The translations under genes and the position numbers were made by a program. The notes below the pieces were generated by a model that was not told the origin of the DNA, made no database searches, and was given only the letters and a program-made list of their open reading frames with translations. From NCBI GenBank assembly GCA_005880175.1, contig VBJR01000269.1:36010-41132 (forward strand): a stretch of 5,123 nucleotides of DNA, in the 5' to 3' direction. Below are positions 1 to 5,123 of this stretch, in pieces; the stretch's first letter is position 1, and every line of letters begins with the position of its first letter. The stretch is from Chloroflexota bacterium. GTDB taxonomy: Bacteria > Chloroflexota > Dormibacteria > Dormibacterales > Dormibacteraceae.

Positions 1-402
1 CAGGGGCAGTCGAACCAGTCCGGGCAGGGTCAGGGCGCCGGCCAGGGGCAGGGGCAGGGGCAGGGGCAGGGGCTGGGGCAGGGCCAAGGTCAAGGACTGG
101 GTCAAGGGCAAGGGCAAGGCCAGGGCCAGGGCCAGGGCGGCACCGGCAGCGGCGGCGGCTCCGGCGGGAGCACCAGGCCCGCGGGCACCAGCTCCGAGCC
201 GATCTACGTGCCGAGCCAGGCCCAGGACACGGGCAACGGCCAGAACCAGGGCAGTCAGCCGGGCGTGCAGAATGACCTGGTGCCGTACCAGCAGGTGCTC
301 GCCGACTATCGCGCCAGCGCGCTCAACCAGGTGGACCGCGCCGACATCCCGCAGCAGGAGCAGCAGCTCGTGCAGCAGTACTTCAGCGGCCTCGGCCAAT
401 GA
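1..402 (+). CDS. Gln/Gly-rich protein, C-terminal part (5' end outside window)
   Basis: The reading frame is open from the first base and ends at TGA 400-402, giving 133 residues. It contains no ATG, and the in-frame GTG at 208 falls inside low-complexity sequence, so the true start is very likely upstream of the window. Visible parts in order are a Gln/Gly/Ser-rich lead (1-14), sixteen QG or LG dipeptides (15-46), a Gly/Ser/Thr linker (47-58), a polar Gln/Asn-rich stretch (59-93) and a C-terminal tail (94-131). The tail has regularly spaced Tyr, Val and Leu (Y96, V99, Y103, I116-P117, V124, Y127-F128, L131) and looks helical. The layout suggests a small C-terminal docking module on a long flexible linker. 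No membrane segment or enzyme motif is visible in this part. The stop overlaps the next gene's ATG as ATGA, so it is probably the upstream member of the MoxR/vWA operon. Function is unknown. That it is coding is well supported by the frame-preserving repeat and the coupled stop. Confidence 0.8.
   Translation, partial: QGQSNQSGQGQGAGQGQGQGQGQGLGQGQGQGLGQGQGQGQGQGQGGTGSGGGSGGSTRPAGTSSEPIYVPSQAQDTGNGQNQGSQPGVQNDLVPYQQVLADYRASALNQVDRADIPQQEQQLVQQYFSGLGQ
43..138 (+). repeat. Tandem hexanucleotide repeat (16 units) encoding (QG)n
   Basis: Sixteen consecutive 6-bp units run in frame with the gene. Fourteen encode Gln-Gly and two, at 73-78 and 97-102, encode Leu-Gly through CTG in place of CAG or CAA. 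The first five units are identical (CAGGGG). The middle units use CAA and varied Gly codons, and the last three are identical (CAGGGC). The array is therefore a mosaic of recent and older repeats. Its length is a multiple of three, so unit gain or loss would not break the frame. Confidence 0.93.
45..83 (+). other. Predicted G-quadruplex motif on the coding strand
   Basis: Six GGGG tracts (45-48, 51-54, 57-60, 63-66, 69-72, 75-78) and a GGG (81-83) are separated by only two bases each (CA or CT). This exceeds the usual four-tract, short-loop rule for a stable G-quadruplex. Because it lies on the coding strand, the mRNA would carry it too. Weaker GGG tracts continue at 106-108, 112-114, 123-125, 129-131 and 135-137. 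It arises from the (QG)n repeat, so any regulatory role is inference. Confidence 0.7.
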
Positions 403-1400
403 GGGCCGCCGAAGAGGTCCAGCCGGCGATGCAGCCGGAGCGGTTCCAGGAGCTGGCGCACATCATCGAGCAGGAGCTCGCCAAGCTGATCGTCGGCCAG
501 CGCGAGCTGGTGCGCTCGGTCCTGATCGCGCTGATCGCCGGCGGCCACGTGCTGCTGGAGGGCCAGCCCGGCCTGGGCAAGACGGTCCTCGTCCGCTCGC
601 TGGGCGACGTGCTCGAGCTCAGCTTCGCGCGCGTCCAGTTCACCCCCGACCTGATGCCCGCCGACGTGACCGGCACCAACATCGTGACCGAGGACGACAG
701 CGGCCGCCGCCGGTTCGAGTTCCAGCCGGGTCCGCTGTTCACGAACCTCCTGCTCGCGGACGAGATCAACCGGGCCACGCCGAAGACCCAGAGCGCCCTG
801 CTGGAGGCCATGCAGGAGCGCCAGGTGACGGTCGGCGACCGCACACGCGCGCTGCCCCGGCCGTTCTTCGTGCTGGCGACGCAGAACCCGATCGAGCTGG
901 AGGGCACGTACCCGCTGCCCGAGGCGCAGCTGGACCGGTTCCTGTTCAAGCTGCTGGTGCCGTTCCCCGGCCCCGAGGACCTGGCCGAGATCGCCCGCCG
1001 GACGACGGGCGTCACCGAAGCGGACCTGCAGCCGGTGGCCAGCGGAGACGACCTGGCCGCGATGTCCACCCTGGCCCGCGAGGTGCCGGTCGCCGAGCCG
1101 GTGATGGAGCGGGCGGTGCGCCTGCTGCTGGCCACGCACCCGGAGCGGCCCGAGGCGCCGGAGGACGTGCGCCGGTACGTGCGCTGGGGCGCCAGCCCGC
1201 GCGGCCTGCAGACGCTGGTCCTGGCAGGCCGCATCCGGGCGCTGCTGGAGGGCCGGTTCAACCTGGCGCTGGACGACCTCGAAGCCGTGGCCGCGCCGGC
1301 GCTCCGCCACCGCGTCTTCCTGAACTTCGAGGCCGACGCGGCGGGCGTCGACTCGGAGCGGGTCGTTGCCGCGGTCATCGACGCGACCAGGGGGAAGTGA
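399..1400 (+). CDS. MoxR-family AAA+ ATPase
   Basis: This is a 333-residue cytoplasmic AAA+ ATPase of the MoxR family (AAA_3 core plus AAA lid), of normal family length. The sequence shows the N-terminal IVGQ motif (31-34), Walker A GQPGLGKT (55-62), the family motif around D84-P87 and G92-T93, Walker B LLLADEIN (117-124, with D121-E122), sensor 1 ATQNP (160-164), an arginine-finger-type segment ending LDRF (178-181, R180) and sensor 2 GASPRG (264-269, R268). Everything needed for ATP binding and hydrolysis is present. Family members form hexameric rings and act as chaperones with vWA-domain partners, here presumably the DUF58 and vWA proteins encoded downstream. The ATG at 399 overlaps the upstream stop as ATGA and has no clear Shine-Dalgarno, which fits coupled re-initiation. 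A second ATG at 429 (residue 11), with GAGG at 414-417, is an alternative start that loses no domain. The substrate is unknown. Confidence 0.96.
   Translation: MRAAEEVQPAMQPERFQELAHIIEQELAKLIVGQRELVRSVLIALIAGGHVLLEGQPGLGKTVLVRSLGDVLELSFARVQFTPDLMPADVTGTNIVTEDDSGRRRFEFQPGPLFTNLLLADEINRATPKTQSALLEAMQERQVTVGDRTRALPRPFFVLATQNPIELEGTYPLPEAQLDRFLFKLLVPFPGPEDLAEIARRTTGVTEADLQPVASGDDLAAMSTLAREVPVAEPVMERAVRLLLATHPERPEAPEDVRRYVRWGASPRGLQTLVLAGRIRALLEGRFNLALDDLEAVAAPALRHRVFLNFEADAAGVDSERVVAAVIDATRGK
1355..1358 (+). promoter_or_regulatory. Shine-Dalgarno GGAG for TTG start at 1366
   Basis: GGAG lies 7 nt upstream of TTG 1366, inside the end of moxR. It supports the longer DUF58 start, the only in-frame start using ATG, GTG or TTG. 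Short GGAG matches are common in such GC-rich sequence. Confidence 0.45.
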
Positions 1401-2259
1401 CCTGCTGACGTCCGCGGAGCTCACGCTGCTCGGACGCCTCGATCTCGCCTACCGGCGGCCCCAGAGCGGGCTGTACGCGGGTGAGCGCCGCTCGCCGCGC
1501 TCGGCCCGCTCCCCCGAGTTCTCGGACTTCCGGCCCTACGTCGCCGGCGACGACTTCCGGCAGATCGACTGGGGCGCGTACGCGCGGCTGGAGAAGCTGA
1601 TGCTCCGCCTGTACGTGGCCGAGGAGGAGGCCTGCCTGAACGTCGTGCTCGACCCGAGCGCGTCGATGGCCCTGGGCGAGCCGGCCAAGTGGCCGGCGGC
1701 GCGGCGCCTGACCGCCGCCCTGAGCTTCCTCGGCCTGGCCGCGATGGACCGGGTCCAGGTGGGCGCGCTGGGCGGCGGCCGGGTGCCGCCGCTGCGCGGC
1801 CGGGACGGCGTGTCCCGCGTGTGGACGTTCCTGGAGGCGCTGGAGCCGGCCGGCACGGCCGGGCCGGACGACCTGCGCCGCCTGCACTGGCTGCGCCCGG
1901 GCGTGACGGTGGTGATCTCCGACTTCCTGGCCGAGGACGCCAGCTGGGCCCAGCCGCTCGCCGCTGTCGCCTCGCGCCGGCAGGAGCCCGTGCTGTGGCA
2001 GGTGCTGGCCCCGGACGAGGAGCACCCCACGATCTCGGGCGACCTCAAGCTGGTGGACCACGAGACCGGGCGGGCGCGCGAGCTGACGATCACGCCGGGC
2101 CTGGTCGGTGACTACCTGCGCGCCCTGGCCGCCCACCGGGCGGCGCTGGCCCGTGCCGCGCAGGCGGCCGGCGGCCGGTTCCTGACGTCGAACAGCGCCG
2201 AGGACCTGGAGGCGATGATGGTGGCCGGGCTCCGCGCCGGCGTCGTGAGGCGGGGCTGA
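1366..2259 (+). CDS. DUF58 domain protein (vWA-like MoxR partner)
   Basis: This is a 297-residue protein (if started at TTG 1366) with no membrane segment, so it is predicted to be cytoplasmic. The DUF58 signature is clear: S43-P44, then PEFSDFRPYV (50-59), GDDFRQIDW (61-69) and YAR (72-74). It is followed by a vWA-like fold with a DPSASM metal-site motif (D96, S98, S100) and a second acidic strand end VVISDF (182-187, D186). DUF58 proteins are regularly encoded next to MoxR ATPases and are thought to be their vWA-type partners or adaptors. No ATG or GTG lies in frame before the signature. TTG 1366 has GGAG at 1355-1358 with 7-nt spacing but overlaps moxR by 35 nt. CTG 1402 or 1405, just after the moxR stop, has AGGGGG at 1389-1394 and would begin the protein at the LTSAEL segment, where the domain seems to start. 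The 3' end overlaps the next gene by one base (TGATG). Confidence 0.92.
   Translation: MPRSSTRPGGSDLLTSAELTLLGRLDLAYRRPQSGLYAGERRSPRSARSPEFSDFRPYVAGDDFRQIDWGAYARLEKLMLRLYVAEEEACLNVVLDPSASMALGEPAKWPAARRLTAALSFLGLAAMDRVQVGALGGGRVPPLRGRDGVSRVWTFLEALEPAGTAGPDDLRRLHWLRPGVTVVISDFLAEDASWAQPLAAVASRRQEPVLWQVLAPDEEHPTISGDLKLVDHETGRARELTITPGLVGDYLRALAAHRAALARAAQAAGGRFLTSNSAEDLEAMMVAGLRAGVVRRG
1389..1394 (+). promoter_or_regulatory. Possible Shine-Dalgarno AGGGGG for CTG start at 1402/1405
   Basis: AGGGGG overlaps the last moxR codons, 7 nt before CTG 1402 and 10 nt before CTG 1405. It would serve a non-canonical CTG start immediately after the moxR stop (TGA 1398-1400). It competes with the TTG 1366 alternative, and sequence alone does not settle which is used. 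Confidence 0.35.
2247..2250 (+). promoter_or_regulatory. Shine-Dalgarno GAGG for ATG 2259
   Basis: GAGG sits 8 nt before ATG 2259, within the last codons of the DUF58 gene. The stop and start share one base (TGA 2257-2259, ATG 2259-2261). This fixes the start of the BatA-like gene and indicates translational coupling. Confidence 0.65.
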
Positions 2260-4064
2260 TGGAGTTCCTGCGCCCGCTGGCCGCGCTGGCGCTGCTGACG
2301 ATCCCGGCGATCGTCCTCCTGTACTTCCTGAAGGTGCGCCGGCCCGAGGTCCGGGTCTCGTCGCTGCTGTTCTGGCGGCCGTACGTGGCCGACCGGCAGG
2401 CCAACGCGCCGTGGCAGCGGCTGCGGCCGAGCATGCTCCTGCTGCTGCAGCTGCTGGCCGCGCTGGTGCTGGCGATCGGGCTGATGCGGCCCGGCCTGAT
2501 CGGCGCCGCGGGCGTGGACTCGACCACGGTCGTGATGATCGACGCCTCGCCGACGATGGAGGCGACCGACGTCAACCCCAGCCGGTTCGGGGCGGCGGTG
2601 GACCGGGCGCGGTCGCTGGCGGGCCAGCTCGCCCCCGGCCAGCAGATGGCGGTCATCCTGCTCGGCGACCACGCGACGCTGCTGGCGGCGCCGACGGGCG
2701 ACCCGGCGCTGCTCCGGGCCGCGCTCGACCGGGCGCAGCCGTCCGGCTCCGCGGGCGACTTCGCGGAGGGCATCTCGCTGGCCAACTCGATCCTGCTGGG
2801 CCGTCCCGGCGGGTCGATCATCATGTTCAGCGACGGCCACAGCCAGGCCCCCACGAGCCCGCCCCGCGTCGGCGCCCCGTTCACGTACGTGTCCGTCGGC
2901 AGCACCGGCGAGAACGCGGCGATCCAGACGATGAGCCGCTCCGGCAACGGGTCCGTGTTCCTGCGCCTGGCCAACTACGGGCGGAACGCGCGCGACCTCA
3001 AGGTCGAGATGCGGGCGGACGGCCGGCTCGTGGACGTGCTCCCGGTCAAGCTGGAGGGCAACACGACGTCGGACGTGACGTGGAACCGGCTGTCCACGTC
3101 CACGCAGGTGCTCGAGGCGAAGCTGACGCCGGACGACGCGCTCGGCCTGGACGACACCGCGTGGCTGGTCATCGCGGAGCCGCCGCACCACCCGGTCCTG
3201 CTGGTGACGTCGGAGAACGGGTTCCTGCAGCAGGCGCTGAAGCTGCGCCAGGGCCTCGACGTGACGACGGTCAAGCCGGCCGACTACAAGCCGGGCAAGT
3301 ACGACCTGGTGATCTTCGACGGGTTCGTGCCGCCGGGCAAGCTGCCCGAGCCGGCGCTGCTGATCAACCCGACGGTCGGGCTGGGCCCGGCGCCGGTCGG
3401 CCCGCAGATCGGTCCCGGCGGCGTCCAGCCGGCCGACGTGCGCGATCCGCTGCTGCGGGACGTGAGCCTGAAGGACGTGCACGTGCAGAGCGCGGCGTCG
3501 CTGAAGGTGCCGACCGGCTGGCGGACGGTCATCTCGGCCGCGGCCGGCCCGCTCCTGCTGGTGCGCGAGGGCGACCCGCGTGACGCCCTCCTCACGTTCG
3601 ACCTGCACCACTCGGACCTGCCGCTGCGGGCCGCGTTCCCGATCCTGGTCAACAACCTGCTGGACTACCTGCTGCCCGGCGGCTTCGAGAACCAGGTGTT
3701 CACGCCCGGGCAGTCCGTGACGCTGATCGCGGAGCCTGGCGCGCGGTACGCGGACGTGACCGGGCCCGACGGGCGCTCCAGCCGGCTGACCCCGCCGTTC
3801 CCGCCGTTCGCCGGGACCGACCTGCCGGGCGTGTACCTGGTCCGCCAGCAGCTGGCGTCGGGGAGCCGGCTCAGCAGGTTCGTGGTCCAGCTGCAGGACC
3901 CGGCGCTGTCGCGCATCTCGCCGGGGGCCGCGCCGCTGATCCAGGCCGCCGACCGCCCCAGCGGCGTGCTGCCGCGGGGCACGCTGGAGGTCTGGCCCTG
4001 GCTGGCAGCGGCCGCGCTGCTGGCGCTGGTGGCGGAGTGGTTCGTGTTCCTGAGGGGCCGCTGA
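2259..4064 (+). CDS. BatA-like membrane protein with vWA domain (degenerate MIDAS)
   Basis: This is a 601-residue membrane protein. Residues 1-40 match the BatA N-terminal type: membrane segment at about 5-24, then a basic stretch and VSSLLFW. A second membrane segment lies at about 58-77 and a third at about 579-597, followed by basic residues. Arginine- and lysine-rich sequence between the first two segments suggests a cytoplasmic loop, which would place residues 78-578 outside the membrane. A vWA domain (about 88-212) has DASPT (D95, S97, T99) where DxSxS is expected, GSAGDF (163-168) where a Thr-Asp is usual, and SDG (191-193). An Ig-like stretch (about 218-305) follows, then a Rossmann-like, glutamine-amidotransferase-type region (about 310-470). 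That region has a Pro/Gly-rich insert (371-391) and ends in a segment with F447, D448, S452-D453, P455, R457, F460-P461 and N465-N466. A final beta-rich domain (about 480-545) contains PDG and TDLPGVYLV. It probably partners the MoxR ATPase or DUF58 protein. The substrate is unknown. Confidence 0.92.
   Translation: MEFLRPLAALALLTIPAIVLLYFLKVRRPEVRVSSLLFWRPYVADRQANAPWQRLRPSMLLLLQLLAALVLAIGLMRPGLIGAAGVDSTTVVMIDASPTMEATDVNPSRFGAAVDRARSLAGQLAPGQQMAVILLGDHATLLAAPTGDPALLRAALDRAQPSGSAGDFAEGISLANSILLGRPGGSIIMFSDGHSQAPTSPPRVGAPFTYVSVGSTGENAAIQTMSRSGNGSVFLRLANYGRNARDLKVEMRADGRLVDVLPVKLEGNTTSDVTWNRLSTSTQVLEAKLTPDDALGLDDTAWLVIAEPPHHPVLLVTSENGFLQQALKLRQGLDVTTVKPADYKPGKYDLVIFDGFVPPGKLPEPALLINPTVGLGPAPVGPQIGPGGVQPADVRDPLLRDVSLKDVHVQSAASLKVPTGWRTVISAAAGPLLLVREGDPRDALLTFDLHHSDLPLRAAFPILVNNLLDYLLPGGFENQVFTPGQSVTLIAEPGARYADVTGPDGRSSRLTPPFPPFAGTDLPGVYLVRQQLASGSRLSRFVVQLQDPALSRISPGAAPLIQAADRPSGVLPRGTLEVWPWLAAAALLALVAEWFVFLRGR
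4052..4057 (+). promoter_or_regulatory. Shine-Dalgarno GAGGGG for ATG 4064
   Basis: GAGGGG lies 6 nt before ATG 4064 and within the last codons of the preceding gene. The junction is again TGATG (TGA 4062-4064, ATG 4064-4066), the same arrangement as at 2257-2261, so this start is well supported. Confidence 0.7.
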
Positions 4065-5123
4065 TGATCGGGTTCGCGGTCCTGCGGCCCGAGTTCCTGC
4101 TCCTGCTGCTGCTCGTGCCCGCGCTGGTCGTGGCCTGGCTGCGCTGGCCGCCCCCGCTGACGGTGGGCCGCAGCCGGCTGATCCTGGCCTCGCGCGTGCT
4201 GCTCGTGGCGCTGCTCGTCCTGGCCCTGGCCGGGGTGCGGCTGACCACGCAGCCGAACAAGCGGGCCGTGGTGGCGGTCGTGGACCTCTCGGCCAGCGTC
4301 AAGGCGCACGGCAACCTCGACAGCGAGGCGGGGGCCGTGCACTCCCTCCAGGCGTCGAAGGGCGCGGACGACCTGTTCGGCGTGGTCACGTTCGGGCACG
4401 ACGCCTCGGTCGAGCTGCCGCTGACCCGCGACCCGGCGTTCGAGAGCTTCCAGACGCAGCCGGACCCCTCGTACACCGACGTCGCCGGCGCGCTGCGCCT
4501 GGCCGCCGGCCTGATGCCCGACGGCTACGCGCGGCAGCTCGTCCTGATCTCGGACGGCCGGCAGAACCTCAACGACGCCGCCAGCGCCGTGGCCGCCCTG
4601 CGCGCGGAGGGCGTGCGGGTGGACGTGGTGGCGGTGGGGGAGGCGCCGACCGCCGAGGCGCTGGTCACGGGCGTGGACGTGCCGTCGGAGCTGCGCGAGG
4701 GCCAGACCGCGTCGGCCGTTGTGCACCTGCAGTCCACCGGGCAGGCGTCGGGCACGCTCACGCTGATCATGGACAACAACCAGGTCGAGAACCGGGACGT
4801 CACGCTCCCGGCCGGGAGCTCGACGCAGACGTTCCAGCTCCCCACCGCCGCGCTCGGCCTGCACACGGTGCGGGCGGAGCTGAACGTACAGCCCGACACG
4901 TATACGGAAAACAACGTCGGCGAGGCGAACATGCGCGTGCTCGGCCGGCCGCTCGTGCTGGTGCTGGAGGGCAAGGCAGGGGAGGGGGCCAACGTCGCGT
5001 CGGCGCTCCAGGCGGCCGGGATGAACGTCGAGCGCCGGCAGGCGGCGGGCGCTCCGACCGACACGCAGACGCTGGGCCGGTACGACTCGACCGTGGTCGT
5101 GGACGCGTCGGCGGACAGCTTCC
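4064..5123 (+). CDS. Double-TM vWA protein with Ig-like and GATase-like domains (3' end outside window)
   Basis: The frame is open from ATG 4064 to the window edge, giving 353 residues and no stop, so the gene is partial. Two N-terminal membrane segments lie at about 8-26 and 44-60. A vWA domain (about 66-195) follows with a complete MIDAS set: DLSAS (D74, S76, S78), YTD (137-139) and SDG (163-165). Residues about 200-292 form an Ig/CARDB-like beta domain with a conserved-looking TENN turn (281-284). From about 294 a strand-rich segment (RPLVLVLEG) starts what looks like the same glutamine-amidotransferase-type fold as in the upstream paralog, and it is cut at the edge. Family members with this architecture are commonly around 800-950 residues, so much of the gene is probably missing. 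It is probably a membrane-anchored metal-binding vWA partner of the MoxR system. Three rare AT-ending codons cluster at 4886-4909, but nothing else suggests foreign origin. Confidence 0.92.
   Translation, partial: MIGFAVLRPEFLLLLLLVPALVVAWLRWPPPLTVGRSRLILASRVLLVALLVLALAGVRLTTQPNKRAVVAVVDLSASVKAHGNLDSEAGAVHSLQASKGADDLFGVVTFGHDASVELPLTRDPAFESFQTQPDPSYTDVAGALRLAAGLMPDGYARQLVLISDGRQNLNDAASAVAALRAEGVRVDVVAVGEAPTAEALVTGVDVPSELREGQTASAVVHLQSTGQASGTLTLIMDNNQVENRDVTLPAGSSTQTFQLPTAALGLHTVRAELNVQPDTYTENNVGEANMRVLGRPLVLVLEGKAGEGANVASALQAAGMNVERRQAAGAPTDTQTLGRYDSTVVVDASADSF

Noticed and set aside
43..138. CRISPR array or non-coding satellite
   Set aside because: The units are contiguous 6-mers without spacers and stay in frame with a protein.
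208..402. A separate 64-residue gene starting at GTG 208
   Set aside because: The same frame is open to the window's first base and the GTG falls mid low-complexity region. It is the end of a longer gene.
1386..1407. GTG at 1397 overlapping the moxR stop (GTGA) as the DUF58 start
   Set aside because: It is in a different frame from the DUF58 gene and hits a stop codon after three codons.
272..1408. Alternative + strand frame across moxR (378 codons)
   Set aside because: The product is Arg/Gly/Pro/Ala-rich with no motifs. It is a frame shadow of the MoxR gene.
306..1424. Minus-strand open frames (372 and 331 codons) opposite moxR
   Set aside because: They show no recognisable domain and a biased Arg/Ala/Ser composition. 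The + strand encodes a complete MoxR ATPase.
2112..3611. Long open frame on the minus strand (499 codons) opposite the BatA-like gene
   Set aside because: Its product is Arg/Gln/His-rich low-complexity sequence typical of antisense frames in very GC-rich DNA, while the + strand frame has clear domains.
3665..5064. Minus-strand open frames (399, 201 and 179 codons) opposite the last two genes
   Set aside because: Their composition is that of GC-rich shadows. The + strand frame from 4064 encodes a vWA domain with a full MIDAS set.

Overview
The window is a very GC-rich, fully coding stretch (roughly 70% G+C or more by eye). It carries five co-directional genes on the + strand with no intergenic space, and the first and last are cut by the window edges. 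GC-rich codons dominate and all four visible stop codons are TGA. Together with the gene set, this suggests a high-GC Chloroflexota or possibly Actinomycetota bacterium. That assignment is inference, because nothing here is taxonomically diagnostic.

Layout: (1) 1-402 is the C-terminal end of a Gln/Gly-rich protein. It has a (QG)n repeat encoded by G-rich hexamers, a Gly/Ser linker and a compact predicted-helical C-terminal tail. (2) 399-1400 is a MoxR-family AAA+ ATPase with all core motifs intact. (3) 1366-2259 is a soluble DUF58 protein with a vWA-like DxSxS motif. Its start codon is uncertain (TTG at 1366, or a CTG just after the moxR stop). (4) 2259-4064 is a BatA-like membrane protein with two N-terminal and one C-terminal membrane segments, a vWA domain with degenerate MIDAS residues, and an extracytoplasmic C-terminal region. 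(5) 4064 to past the window edge is a second double-TM vWA protein with an intact DxSxS/TD/SDG set, an Ig-like domain and the beginning of a glutamine-amidotransferase-like domain. This gene has no stop inside the window.

Every junction overlaps: ATGA at 399-402, 35 nt or possibly abutting at 1366-1400, TGATG at 2257-2261 and TGATG at 4062-4066. The genes therefore look like one translationally coupled operon, whose promoter and terminator lie outside the window. MoxR ATPases, DUF58 proteins and membrane vWA proteins form a known association, as in Bat (aerotolerance) operons and in the analogous RavA-ViaA and NorQ-NorD pairs. In these the AAA+ ATPase is thought to act as a chaperone with a vWA partner. 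The substrate cannot be read from this sequence.

The least ordinary points are the Gln/Gly repeat gene fused into the operon by an ATGA overlap (with a strong G-quadruplex motif in its coding strand), the contrast between a degenerate and an intact MIDAS in the two membrane vWA paralogs, and the non-ATG start of the DUF58 gene. I see no RNA gene, mobile element, CRISPR array, promoter or terminator.
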